Of a stretch of 47,093 nucleotides of DNA, positions 17,391 through 26,127 are shown in pieces. Both the position numbers and the translations under genes were made by a program. Origin of the DNA: Hyphomicrobiales bacterium (GTDB taxonomy: Bacteria; Pseudomonadota; Alphaproteobacteria; Rhizobiales; Beijerinckiaceae); NCBI GenBank assembly GCA_019247605.1, contig JAFBAS010000137.1, positions 1 to 47,093 on the forward strand, read 5' to 3'. Every line of letters begins with the position of its first letter. Within the stretch, counting starts at the first letter, position 1. The notes below the pieces were generated by a model. It ran no database searches, was not told the origin of the DNA, and worked only from the letters and a program-made list of their open reading frames with translations.

Positions 17391-17858
17391 ATGGCGCAAT
17401 TAAAAGAAGGCGACGTTGCACCTGCTTTCGCGTTGCCTACGGATGTAGGCGGTACGTTCAGCTCGGCGACCCTCAAGGGCAAAAAGGCCGTGCTTTATTT
17501 CTATCCCAAGGCAGATACGCCTGGCTGTACAAAGGAAGCTCAGGAATTCAATGATTTGCTCGACGACTTTCGAAAGCTGGATTGCGTGGTTCTGGCGATC
17601 TCGCCCGACCCGATGAACGCGCTTGCACGCTTCAAGGCGAAACACGGGCTCGCCTTCCCTCTCCTTGGTGATGAGAGACATGAGATGCTCGCCGCCTATG
17701 GAGTGTGGACGGAAAAGTCCATGTACGGACGGCGCTTCATGGGGGTTGAGCGTTCGACATTCCTTATCGGCAGGGATGGCCGGCTCGCGAGAATCTGGCG
17801 CAAGGTGAAGGTCGACGGCCACGCGCGAGAGGTCCTCGCGGCAGCGCGGAGCGGGTAG
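17391..17858 (+). CDS. bcp: Bcp/PrxQ-type peroxiredoxin
   Basis: This thiol peroxidase reduces hydrogen and organic peroxides in the cytosol. It has 155 residues from the ATG at 17391, which follows GGGAG by eight bases. The peroxidatic cysteine is Cys46 in YPKADTPGCTKEAQEF. In classic PrxQ proteins a resolving cysteine lies five residues later; here that position (51) is Gln. Cys65 is the only other cysteine near by, so the enzyme may act as a 1-Cys type or use Cys65 atypically. The rest of the fold (VLAISPDP, LLGDERHEMLAAYGVW, ERSTFLIGRDG) is normal. The M23 peptidase gene follows on the same strand. Confidence 0.93.
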   Translation: MAQLKEGDVAPAFALPTDVGGTFSSATLKGKKAVLYFYPKADTPGCTKEAQEFNDLLDDFRKLDCVVLAISPDPMNALARFKAKHGLAFPLLGDERHEMLAAYGVWTEKSMYGRRFMGVERSTFLIGRDGRLARIWRKVKVDGHAREVLAAARSG

Positions 17859-17927
17859 GCGCGTCATGTCCCGCCCGCCTGTTCAGTATCAGGCAAGGCA
17901 GGCATTAGCAGGAGGTTAACCTTAACG

Positions 17928-19457
17928 GTGTCTATTCGAAGCGCGCGGAGGCCTGCGAGGGATCGGGACGCGAGCTTCATGTTAAGCATCAAAAATGCGG
18001 CGTTGAGCCGTGTGCACGTGATTACCTTCAGCAAGGACGGCGCGGCGCGAACTTTGAGCTTGCGCCGCTCCATGATCGGTTCATGCGCCGTGCTCAAGCT
18101 CATTCTCGTTCTTTGGGCTGGCTACTCGCTTTATCTCCTTGTCTTTCGCGACACATTGGTCGGCAAACTCGTTGCCGACCAGGTCAGAATGAGGGCTGCC
18201 TACGAGGAGAGGCTCGCGGCCGACCAGGTCAAGCTCGAAGAGGCTCAAAGGCGGCAGGTCTCGACTGAGTTCACCTTCGACGGACGCCTGCGGGAGCTCT
18301 TGTCGCGCCAGGCGGAACTCGAGACGCGCACCGAGACGGTCGCCCAGCTGCTGCGCAGCCCAGCCGATCCGAACAAGCAGCGCTCGCATGCCTGGATTCT
18401 AGGAGGAAGCGCAACGCCGAGTTCAGTGCATCTCGATGCCCACCCGCGGGAGAATTCAAGCCCGGCGCATTCCGGGGCTCACGCGTCTGATGTCCAGCCG
18501 GCCGACTCGATGAAGGCGATCAGTGATTTCGCCGGTCAAAAGCCACGCCCGATCGATGAAAACGCGAGCATCTCCTCCTACGCCGAGCAGAGGCAGGGCT
18601 TGTCTGCTCCCGCAAATCCGTCTCGAGCGCCTTCGGTCTCGCAGGCTCCAAGTCGTAGTGGCGTGCAACCTGGCCCTCGCACGAGCCTTTTCGACGGCTC
18701 GGCCGGTCCCATCGCGGCGGCGGGCAAGCCCCCTTCCGTAGAAACGGTTGTGAATGCGCTCGACAGGCTCGAACGTCTCCAGGTCGAAGTGCTCGAGCAC
18801 GCCAATAGCCATGCTGCCGTCGAAATCGAGCAATTGCGCGGCGCGCTGAAGCGATCCGGCGTCGACCTTGCGCGGTTCGCGCAACACACCAAGGTGAAGA
18901 TTTCCGATACGGGCGGGCCCTTCTTGCCGCTGCCCAAGGATGGTAGCGTCGTTGGATTTGATGCTCTTCTTCGTGTCCTCAAGATTCGCTTCGAGGAGCA
19001 TGATGAACTATCCCGCGTGGTCTCGATGCTGCCGCTGCATCAGCCTCTCGGCGGTCGGCTCGAGATCACGAGCGGATATGGCGCAAGGAAAGATCCTTTC
19101 GGCATGGGATGGGCGCTGCATCCAGGGGTGGATCTCCGGGCCGAGGAAGGCACGATCGTTCGTGCCACCGGCGCAGGCAGGGTCGTGAACGCGAGCTATG
19201 CCGGCGGCTATGGCAACATGGTCGAGCTCGAGCATGGCGAAGGCGTTTCGACACGTTACGGCCATCTCTCGGCGATCCTGGTCTCCGAGGGAGAGCTTGT
19301 GACTGCAGGAACGCCGATCGGGCGCGTCGGCTCGACGGGGCGCTCCACGGGGCCGCATCTCCACTACGAGACGCGAATCGACGGCGAGCCCGTCGATCCG
19401 TTGAGCTTCCTCAACTCCTCCGACATCCTGATTGCAGCGTCAGGCGGCGTGGACTGA
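17928..19457 (+). CDS. Membrane-anchored M23-family metallopeptidase
   Basis: This is a probable peptidoglycan endopeptidase or a regulator of one, held in the inner membrane. Numbered from the GTG at 17928 it has 509 residues. One membrane helix is at about 53-74 (SCAVLKLILVLWAGYSLYLL). A coiled-coil-like stretch runs over about 78-140, and a Ser/Pro-rich linker to about 280. The C-terminal LytM/M23 domain has the zinc ligands His398 and Asp402 (HPGVD) and His477-x-His479 (HLHYE), so the site looks complete. AGGAGG lies 12 bases before the GTG. An ATG at 17979 (MLSIKNAALSRVH) is a plausible alternative start. Confidence 0.88.
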   Translation: MSIRSARRPARDRDASFMLSIKNAALSRVHVITFSKDGAARTLSLRRSMIGSCAVLKLILVLWAGYSLYLLVFRDTLVGKLVADQVRMRAAYEERLAADQVKLEEAQRRQVSTEFTFDGRLRELLSRQAELETRTETVAQLLRSPADPNKQRSHAWILGGSATPSSVHLDAHPRENSSPAHSGAHASDVQPADSMKAISDFAGQKPRPIDENASISSYAEQRQGLSAPANPSRAPSVSQAPSRSGVQPGPRTSLFDGSAGPIAAAGKPPSVETVVNALDRLERLQVEVLEHANSHAAVEIEQLRGALKRSGVDLARFAQHTKVKISDTGGPFLPLPKDGSVVGFDALLRVLKIRFEEHDELSRVVSMLPLHQPLGGRLEITSGYGARKDPFGMGWALHPGVDLRAEEGTIVRATGAGRVVNASYAGGYGNMVELEHGEGVSTRYGHLSAILVSEGELVTAGTPIGRVGSTGRSTGPHLHYETRIDGEPVDPLSFLNSSDILIAASGGVD

Positions 19458-19485
19458 AGCGCTTCGGCTGCCCGCAAGAGCAGCC

Positions 19486-19514
19486 TTGACAGTGATCCCC
19501 TCCCCGACCAGAAC
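19486..19514 (+). promoter_or_regulatory. Possible sigma-70 type promoter for fabD
   Basis: A perfect TTGACA at 19486-19491 is followed after 17 bases by CAGAAC at 19509-19514, which matches TATAAT at only three positions. It lies about 70 bases upstream of fabD in the 128-base gap after the M23 gene. The -10 match is weak, so this is tentative. Confidence 0.3.
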
Positions 19515-19585
19515 CCGGCCGCACAGCGTCGCCGGCACTCTGTCGCGCAGCTTGGACATTCCAACGCGGGTTCGGACCTCCTTCA

Positions 19586-20548
19586 ATGACCACAGCCTTC
19601 ATTTTTCCCGGCCAGGGCAGCCAGAGTGTGGGCATGGGAAAGGCCCTCTTTGAAAACTTTGGCGCCTCGCGCGCCGTCTTCGAGGAAAGCGACGAGGCCC
19701 TGTCGGAAAAGCTCTCGACCTTGATCTTCGATGGGCCGGATGCCGAGCTCACGCTCACTCGCAATGCTCAACCCGCTTTGATGACCGTGTCCATGGCCGC
19801 GCTGAAAGCGCTCGAAAGTGAAAGGGGCGTTGACCTTCGCCGCGACGTCGCCTTCGTCGCCGGTCATTCGCTCGGTGAATATTCCGCGCTTTGCGCTGCT
19901 GGCGCCTTCGGCGTCGCGGATGCGGCACGGCTTTTGCGACTGCGGGGCGAGGCGATGCAAAAGGCGGTCCCTGCGGGCGAGGGCGCGATGGCAGCCTTGC
20001 TCGGCCTCGACGCCGAGAATGCCGCCGCCGTCGCGGCCGAAGCCGCGGCCGCGACGGGCAAGGTTTGCGAGGTGGCCAACGATAACGCGCCGGGCCAGGT
20101 CGTGGTCTCCGGTGCCAAGATCGCGGTGGAGCGCGCCATCGAAGTCGCCAAGAACAAGGGGGCGCGCCGGGCGATGCTGCTTCCCGTATCGGCGCCCTTC
20201 CATTGCGCCTTGATGCAGCCCGCCGCCGCGGCGATGGCAAGAGCGCTCGCCGAACGCCCTCCGGCTGCGCCGAGCGTGCCCGTCGTGGCGAACATGGAAG
20301 CCGCGGCGCTCACCGATCCTGCCGCCATTCGCGACAGCCTTGTGCGCCAGGTTACAGGCACCGTGCGATGGCGCGAGAGCATCGCCCAAATGGCCTCGCA
20401 AGGCGTGACGCGCTTTGTCGAAATCGGTGCCGGGAAAGTGCTTTCGGGTCTCGTGAAGCGGATTGCCGAAGGCGCCGCGGTTCTCAACGTCGGGACCCCG
20501 GCCGATATCGCAGCTTTTTCCGCGGCGACCGAAGGCGCACAGCGGTGA
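19586..20548 (+). CDS. fabD: Malonyl-CoA:ACP transacylase
   Basis: FabD moves malonyl from CoA to acyl carrier protein, providing the extender unit for fatty-acid synthesis. At 320 residues it is of normal length. The oxyanion stretch FPGQGSQ is at residues 7-13. The catalytic serine is Ser96 in GHSLGEYS, and His206 in PVSAPFHCALM is the partner histidine. It is followed by fabG (96-base gap) and then acpP and fabF, so substrate loading, reduction, carrier and condensation are encoded together. The ATG lacks a clear ribosome site (GGACCTCC is nearby). Confidence 0.97.
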   Translation: MTTAFIFPGQGSQSVGMGKALFENFGASRAVFEESDEALSEKLSTLIFDGPDAELTLTRNAQPALMTVSMAALKALESERGVDLRRDVAFVAGHSLGEYSALCAAGAFGVADAARLLRLRGEAMQKAVPAGEGAMAALLGLDAENAAAVAAEAAAATGKVCEVANDNAPGQVVVSGAKIAVERAIEVAKNKGARRAMLLPVSAPFHCALMQPAAAAMARALAERPPAAPSVPVVANMEAAALTDPAAIRDSLVRQVTGTVRWRESIAQMASQGVTRFVEIGAGKVLSGLVKRIAEGAAVLNVGTPADIAAFSAATEGAQR

Positions 20549-20644
20549 CGCCTTGCTGCCCGCTCAGGCCAGCGAGATGATGCGCCCAAACGGTTTTTTC
20601 AAAACCACTCGCCTTGAACGGCGTCTCGACCAGGAACCCTCGTC

Positions 20645-21385
20645 ATGTTCGATCTCAGCGGGAAGACCGCGCTCGTCACCGGCGCTTCAGGTGGCATCGG
20701 GGGCGCCATCGCTCGCGCGCTTCACGCTCAAGGCGCAAGTGTTGTCTTGTCCGGCACGCGGCGCGACGCGCTCGACGCGCTCGCAACAACGCTCGGCTCA
20801 CGCACTCATGTCTGCGTGGCCAATCTTGCGGATTCGTCCTCCCTCGAAAAGCTCGTGCCCGACGCGGAAAGCGCCCTCGGCTCCCTCGACATCCTCGTGA
20901 ACAACGCAGGACTCACGCGCGACAATCTCTTCTTGCGAATGAAGGACGCCGAATGGGACGAGGTCATGGCCGTGAACCTCACGGCAGCCTTTCGCCTATC
21001 GCGCGCCGCGATCAAAGGCATGATGCGTCGACGCTTCGGACGCATCATCTCCATTACTTCCATCGTGGGTGCGACCGGCAACCCGGGGCAAGGTAATTAC
21101 GCCGCCTCGAAGGCAGCGCTCACCGCCATGACGAAATCGCTGGCCGCCGAGGTGGCGAGCCGCTCGATCACGGTCAATTGCATCGCACCTGGGATGATCG
21201 CGACAGCGATGACCGATGCGCTCAACGAAAAGCAGCGCGAGAATCTTCTCTCCCGCATTCCGGCCGGTCGACTCGGCGCAAGCGAGGAGGTTGCCGCGGC
21301 CGCCGTGTATCTCGCGTCCGCCGAGGCGTCTTACGTGACCGGTCAGACGATCCACGTGAATGGTGGAATGGCCATGATTTCATAG
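20645..21385 (+). CDS. fabG: 3-oxoacyl-ACP reductase
   Basis: FabG is the NADPH-dependent short-chain reductase that makes the first reduction of each elongation cycle. It has 246 residues. The Rossmann motif TGASGGIG is at 12-19 and NNAG at 86-89. The catalytic tetrad is Asn111, Ser139, Tyr152 and Lys156 (NYAASKAAL). The C-terminal VTGQTIHVNGGMAM is the usual FabG ending. It lies between fabD and acpP on the same strand, an arrangement that makes FabG the correct member of this large family. Confidence 0.97.
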   Translation: MFDLSGKTALVTGASGGIGGAIARALHAQGASVVLSGTRRDALDALATTLGSRTHVCVANLADSSSLEKLVPDAESALGSLDILVNNAGLTRDNLFLRMKDAEWDEVMAVNLTAAFRLSRAAIKGMMRRRFGRIISITSIVGATGNPGQGNYAASKAALTAMTKSLAAEVASRSITVNCIAPGMIATAMTDALNEKQRENLLSRIPAGRLGASEEVAAAAVYLASAEASYVTGQTIHVNGGMAMIS

Positions 21386-21626
21386 GCTTGAACGCTGTGG
21401 ACGGGACCCCCTCCGCTTCCGCCCTCCCCCTCGCCAGGGCGGGCGGGATATGTTAGGAGCCAAGCGAATATGAAAGGTTGGCGCGACTCGCCTGAGGCCC
21501 ATTCTTTCGTTGAACCATTCGGACGGCAATGCATTGCGTCGGCATTGGCGACAACCGCGGAACATAGGCGTAGAACGGATTTGGGCGGCCCCGGATCCCG
21601 TTGATACTGTGGCAAAGGATCAAACG

Positions 21627-21881
21627 ATGAGCGATATCGCCGAGCGCGTGAAGAAGATTGTCGTCGAGCATCTCGGCGTTGAACCCGACAAGGTGACCGA
21701 GAAAGCCAATTTCATCGACGACCTCGGCGCCGACAGCTTGGATACGGTCGAGCTGGTCATGGCCTTCGAGGAGGAGTTCGGCATCGAGATTCCAGACGAT
21801 GCGGCCGAGACGATCCAGACGGTCGGCGACGCCATCCATTTCCTCGAGAAGGGGGCGGCCGAAAAAGGCAAGGCCTCCTGA
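21627..21881 (+). CDS. acpP: Acyl carrier protein
   Basis: This acidic 84-residue protein carries the growing acyl chain on a phosphopantetheine arm. The attachment serine is Ser37 in GADSLDTVE. The start at 21627 follows AAAGGA by seven bases; the longer frame from 21510 is not supported. The tail after about residue 76 ([10 protein letters not shown]) is slightly longer than in E. coli AcpP, as is usual in this class. The 241-base gap after fabG suggests its own strong promoter or leader, though I could not pick one with confidence. Confidence 0.97.
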   Translation: MSDIAERVKKIVVEHLGVEPDKVTEKANFIDDLGADSLDTVELVMAFEEEFGIEIPDDAAETIQTVGDAIHFLEKGAAEKGKAS

Positions 21882-21917
21882 GCTGCTGCGGCAAGATCCG
21901 CCTGCACACATGTGACC

Positions 21918-23225
21918 ATGGCCGACCATCAGCCTTCACGGGGCGCAACCGGGAATGGTTTGCGACGCGTCGTGGTCACGGGCCTCGGCATGGTGACGCC
22001 GCTCGGTTGCGGCGTGGAACCCACATGGTCGCGTCTCACCGCAGGCGAGAGCGGTGCGATCCGGCTCGATGATGTGCTCGACGTCTCCGATCTGCCGGCG
22101 AAAGTCGCTTGTGTCATCCCGCGCGGCGAGGCGGGGGGCGGTGGCTACAATCCCGATGATTGGATGGAAGCCAAGGAAAGGCGAAAGGTCGACGATTTCA
22201 TCGTCTATGCCATGGCAGCGGCGCGCCAGGCGCTCGATCATGCGAATTGGCACCCTTCGACCTACGAGGATCAGACGCGAACGGGCGTGCTAATGGGGTC
22301 AGGGATCGGCGGCCTCGCTGGCATCAGCGAAGCGGCGATTACCCTCAAGGAGAAAGGCCCACGTCGCATATCGCCTTTCTTCATCCCGGGGCGCCTCATT
22401 AATCTCGCGTCAGGCTACGTGTCGATCGAGTTCGGTCTGAAGGGCCCCAATCACGCGGTCGTCACGGCCTGCTCCACGGGCGCACACGCCATCGGTGATG
22501 CGGCGCGCCTCATCGCCCTCGGAGATGCTGAGGTGATGGTGGCCGGCGGAACGGAATCGCCGATCAACCGCCTCTCACTGGCCGGCTTCGCGGCTTGCCG
22601 CGCCTTGTCCACCAATTTCAATGATGAGCCCAAGCGAGCGTCGCGTCCCTATGATGCGCAACGCGACGGGTTCGTTATGGGCGAGGGCGCCGGTGCGGTC
22701 ATCCTGGAAGAGCGCGAACATGCCCTCGCCCGGGGCGTGCCCATCCTCGCGGAGATTGTCGGCTATGGATTGTCGGGCGATGCCTTCCACATCACCTCCC
22801 CGGCCGAGGACGGCGACGGCGCTTACCGCTCGATGGCGGCGGCTCTTAAACGAGCCGACATCTCGGCGGCCGATCTCGACTACATCAATGCACATGGGAC
22901 CTCGACACCGCTCGGAGATGAAATCGAATTGCATGCGGTCGAACGGCTTCTAGGCAATGCGTGCGCGGCGGTCGCGATGTCGTCAACCAAATCGGCGACC
23001 GGGCACCTTCTCGGCGCGGCCGGAGCGATCGAGGCGATTTTCTCGATCCTCGCCATTCGGGACGGGATCGCGCCTCCCACGATAAATCTCGACAACCCCT
23101 CGGTCGAGACGGCGATCGACCTCGTTCCCCATGTCGCAAAACGGCGCAAGATCGAGGTCGCGCTGTCGAACTCGTTCGGCTTCGGGGGAACCAACGCGTC
23201 GGTCATCTTCCGACGGCACTCGTGA
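21918..23225 (+). CDS. fabF: 3-oxoacyl-ACP synthase II
   Basis: FabF condenses malonyl-ACP with the growing acyl-ACP. It has 435 residues from the ATG at 21918; a GTG two codons earlier is possible. The catalytic triad is Cys185 (TACSTGAHA), His326 (NAHGTSTP) and His363 (SATGHLLGAAG). The C-terminal NSFGFGGTNAS is standard. It follows acpP directly and precedes mltG. The overall order acpP-fabF-mltG-yicC-gmk is a conserved alphaproteobacterial cluster that links lipid synthesis with cell-wall and nucleotide genes. Confidence 0.97.
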   Translation: MADHQPSRGATGNGLRRVVVTGLGMVTPLGCGVEPTWSRLTAGESGAIRLDDVLDVSDLPAKVACVIPRGEAGGGGYNPDDWMEAKERRKVDDFIVYAMAAARQALDHANWHPSTYEDQTRTGVLMGSGIGGLAGISEAAITLKEKGPRRISPFFIPGRLINLASGYVSIEFGLKGPNHAVVTACSTGAHAIGDAARLIALGDAEVMVAGGTESPINRLSLAGFAACRALSTNFNDEPKRASRPYDAQRDGFVMGEGAGAVILEEREHALARGVPILAEIVGYGLSGDAFHITSPAEDGDGAYRSMAAALKRADISAADLDYINAHGTSTPLGDEIELHAVERLLGNACAAVAMSSTKSATGHLLGAAGAIEAIFSILAIRDGIAPPTINLDNPSVETAIDLVPHVAKRRKIEVALSNSFGFGGTNASVIFRRHS

Positions 23226-23390
23226 ACAAAAAATGCTGTGCCCCGTGAAGCTTGCGGGGCGGAGTTTCGCCACATTGACTGCCTATCAACCGGGCATGTC
23301 AAAGCGCTTTGTGCCAAAACTGATTCCGGGCAAAATCTTCTGCGTCCCGGACGGATTTGCGCCGCAGGGCTCGCGTAACGAGGATGCGCA

Positions 23391-25067
23391 ATGACGAGTG
23401 GGGCCGAACCCGGGGCACTCACCTCGAAGACCCGGCCCGGGCTCGTGGGTGCGTTTCGGCGTGCGCCGAGAAGCCCAAACGACGCCATACAGCCTGTCGT
23501 GCCGCCGCCTCCGCCTGAGGCGAAGAAGCGCGAACACGGGCGCTTTGTGGTCATCGGCAGCGCCCTTTTCACTTTGGTGCTCCTGGGAATGGGGCTCGCC
23601 GCGACGGGTATCCATTTCGTGGCGACGCGCCTGCACACGCCAGGCCCTCTCGACGTCGACAAGGCCGTCGTGATCAGAGGCAACAGCGCATCGGAGATCG
23701 CCGACACGTTGTTGAACGAGCGTGTGATCGACAATGGCCTCGTCTTCTCGGTCGGGGTGAGGATGCTCGGCGTCGATCAGCACCTGCACAAGGGCGAGTT
23801 CCTCTTTCCGGCAAGAGCGAGCGTCGAGACCGTCATCGATACCCTCGTCGAAGGCAAGACCATCGATCGTTTCGTCACCATCCCGGAAGGAAAGACGAGC
23901 GAGGAAGTCGTTGCCATCCTGAGAGCCGATGAGGATCTCTCTGGAGATATCAAGGACATCCCTCGCGAAGGCACCTTGCTGCCCGACACTTATAAGATCA
24001 CGCGGGGGGACCAGCGCGCGAAAATTCTGTCCTGGATGGCCGATGCCGAACGCACCGCCCTCAACGATATCTGGAAGCGCCGTTCGGCGGACCTTTCCAT
24101 TCACTCGGCGCAAGATCTCGTCGTTCTCGCTTCGATCGTGGAGAAGGAAACGAGCAAGGCTGATGAGCGCCCGCGCATTGCTGGCGTCCTCCTCAATCGT
24201 CTGCAGAAGAACATGCGCCTGCAATCCGATCCGACGATCATCTACGGCCTGACCGGCGGCAAGGCGCCTCTCGGGCATGGTTTGACGAAGGAAGAGATCA
24301 ACAAGGTAACGCCCTACAACACCTACACGAATGAGGGCCTTCCTCCGGGTCCTATCGCCAACCCGGGACGCGCGGCCCTCGAGGCAGTCGCCAACCCCTC
24401 GCGCACCAAGGAACTCTACTTCGTGGCCGACGGCACTGGAGGCCATGTCTTCGCCGAGACGCTCGACCAGCATCTGCACAATGTAGCGCGTTGGCGACAA
24501 ATCGAAGCGGACCGTGCAGCCGCGAGCGCCGCGGGCGCGACGGGAACAAATTCGCCCGGCACCAGCGCTCCGTCCGCACCGAGCTTCGGGGCACCGGTGA
24601 CACCGGGCGTAGGGTTCCCCGCCGCCACCGTTGGCGCGCCTGGCAACGTGCCCGCTTCCACGGCTTCCCCGCCAAGCTCTCCCGCCAAGGGGCAAAAGCG
24701 CGGCGCCAATGCGCCGGGGACGAATGGGCGTTCCACCCCGCAAGCGGCGAACGCTCCCGCCGCCCCCGATAGCTCGGCAAGCCTGGGCAATCTCGCTTCG
24801 ATGCCCCTCACCGCGGCCATGCGCGCCAAGCTGGAGCAGGACGCGGCGACCGCAGGCCTGAAGCTTCCGAGTGCGGTGACCGACACCAACACGAGCAGCG
24901 AAACAAGCAGCGACGCCTCCGCCTCCTCGGATCAGGGCTCGAGTGCTGGCGCGACTTCCGCCCGCCGTCCGATCGCCTTCGACGCGGTTGCGGGGACAAA
25001 GAAGGACCCGCTCAACAACAAGACCTTCGATCTCAATTCTGCGAAAACCGTGCCTAGCCTGAAGTAA
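23391..25067 (+). CDS. mltG: Endolytic peptidoglycan transglycosylase MltG
   Basis: MltG is an inner-membrane lytic transglycosylase thought to cut nascent glycan strands and end their growth. The protein has 558 residues: a Pro-rich cytosolic N-terminus, one membrane helix (about 53-75), a LysM-like segment, then the YceG domain. The catalytic glutamate is in LASIVEKETSKADE (about residue 251). Other family stretches are PEGKTSEEVVAIL, GTLLPDTYKI and NTYTNEGLPPGPIANPG. After about residue 385 there is a tail of roughly 170 residues rich in Ala, Pro, Ser and Thr, absent from most MltG proteins and probably disordered. GAGGA lies near the ATG. No gene break separates it from yicC apart from a 172-base gap. 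Confidence 0.95.
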   Translation: MTSGAEPGALTSKTRPGLVGAFRRAPRSPNDAIQPVVPPPPPEAKKREHGRFVVIGSALFTLVLLGMGLAATGIHFVATRLHTPGPLDVDKAVVIRGNSASEIADTLLNERVIDNGLVFSVGVRMLGVDQHLHKGEFLFPARASVETVIDTLVEGKTIDRFVTIPEGKTSEEVVAILRADEDLSGDIKDIPREGTLLPDTYKITRGDQRAKILSWMADAERTALNDIWKRRSADLSIHSAQDLVVLASIVEKETSKADERPRIAGVLLNRLQKNMRLQSDPTIIYGLTGGKAPLGHGLTKEEINKVTPYNTYTNEGLPPGPIANPGRAALEAVANPSRTKELYFVADGTGGHVFAETLDQHLHNVARWRQIEADRAAASAAGATGTNSPGTSAPSAPSFGAPVTPGVGFPAATVGAPGNVPASTASPPSSPAKGQKRGANAPGTNGRSTPQAANAPAAPDSSASLGNLASMPLTAAMRAKLEQDAATAGLKLPSAVTDTNTSSETSSDASASSDQGSSAGATSARRPIAFDAVAGTKKDPLNNKTFDLNSAKTVPSLK

Positions 25068-25239
25068 GCAGAGCGGCACGCCCCACCGCGCCTGTTCCCG
25101 CCTCCCTTCCCGCTCGTCCACATCGCAAATTCCTCTCGACGAGACTCACCTGGGTGCAGGCTCTGTCTTGCGACATGTGGGAGCCGAAGCTATCAGCACG
25201 AGCGGCTGCCGTTGCGAATCGATCTTTTCGGGTCAGACC

Positions 25240-26127
25240 ATGTCTTTGCAAAGCATGACCGGATTTGCCCGGGAGACGGGCAGCCATGGTCCCTGGCGGT
25301 TCGCCTGGGAGATCCGCAGCGTGAATGGGCGCGGCCTCGAGGTGAAATTCAAGCTTCCGGCAGGCTTCGAAGCTCTGGCCGAACCTCTGCGGCGCGCAGT
25401 CACCGGCAAGCTGCAGCGCGGCTCCATCTTCGCCGCCCTGAGCGCCGCTCGCGAAATGCAAGCCGGCGCCCCGCTGGTGAACGAAGCGGTTCTCGATGCG
25501 CTCGTGGGCGCCGCGGCGCGCGCGGCGCTGCGGCACGGTCTTCCGCCTCCCGAAATTGCGCCCCTTCTCGCGCTTCGCGGCGTGGCGGGAGGCGAGGAGA
25601 CGGGTGAAAGCGAAGAGGCACGGGAGTCAACAGCTTCGGCTTTTACGGCGGCTTTCGGCGTGGCGCTCGAGGCCGTGGCGCACGCTCGCGGCGAGGAGGG
25701 CGCAAGGCTGGAAGCTGTGCTCACCGCGCATTTGGCGACGATCGAACGGCTCACGGATGCGGCCGACACCTGCCCCGCTCGACAGCCCCCTGCCGTGCGC
25801 GAGCGCCTCGCGAAACAAGTGCGGGAGCTTCTGGATGCTTCAGGCAGTTTTGATCCCGATCGCCTGCATCAAGAGGCCGTTCTGATCGCGAGCCGCGCGG
25901 ATGTGCGGGAGGAAATCGATCGCTTGCGCGCCCATGTCGGTGCGGCACGCGAACTCCTGGCCAGGGGAGGCGCCATCGGGCGGCGGCTCGATTTCCTGGC
26001 GCAGGAGTTTTCGCGCGAGGCGAACACGCTCACGGCAAAAGCAAATGACGTGGCGCTCTCACGCATCGGGCTCGAGCTGAAGTCCGTCGTGGAACAATGG
26101 CGTGAGCAGGTGCAGAACGTCGAATGA
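25240..26127 (+). CDS. yicC: YicC family endoribonuclease-type protein
   Basis: YicC proteins are RNA-processing factors; E. coli YicC has been linked to RyhB decay and endoribonuclease activity, which is a transfer by family. The product here is 295 residues from the ATG at 25240. The N-terminus MSLQSMTGFARE is the family signature, and EIRSVNGRGLEVKFKLP follows. The C-terminal DUF1732 part includes DRLHQEAVLIASRADVREEIDRL and GRRLDFLAQEFSREANTL, with TLTAKAND near the end. It overlaps gmk by four bases (ATGA), so the two are translationally coupled, the usual arrangement. Confidence 0.95.
   Translation: MSLQSMTGFARETGSHGPWRFAWEIRSVNGRGLEVKFKLPAGFEALAEPLRRAVTGKLQRGSIFAALSAAREMQAGAPLVNEAVLDALVGAAARAALRHGLPPPEIAPLLALRGVAGGEETGESEEARESTASAFTAAFGVALEAVAHARGEEGARLEAVLTAHLATIERLTDAADTCPARQPPAVRERLAKQVRELLDASGSFDPDRLHQEAVLIASRADVREEIDRLRAHVGAARELLARGGAIGRRLDFLAQEFSREANTLTAKANDVALSRIGLELKSVVEQWREQVQNVE

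Noticed and set aside
23240-23260. GCCCCG/CGGGGC hairpin between fabF and mltG as a terminator
   Set aside because: The stem is only six base pairs, there is no T-run downstream on the plus strand, and the genes look co-ordered; the T-run lies on the wrong side.
23286-25121. 611-codon open frame on the minus strand opposite mltG
   Set aside because: It mirrors a high-GC coding region, has low-complexity Arg/Gly/Ala-rich sequence and no family resemblance; mltG is clearly the real gene.
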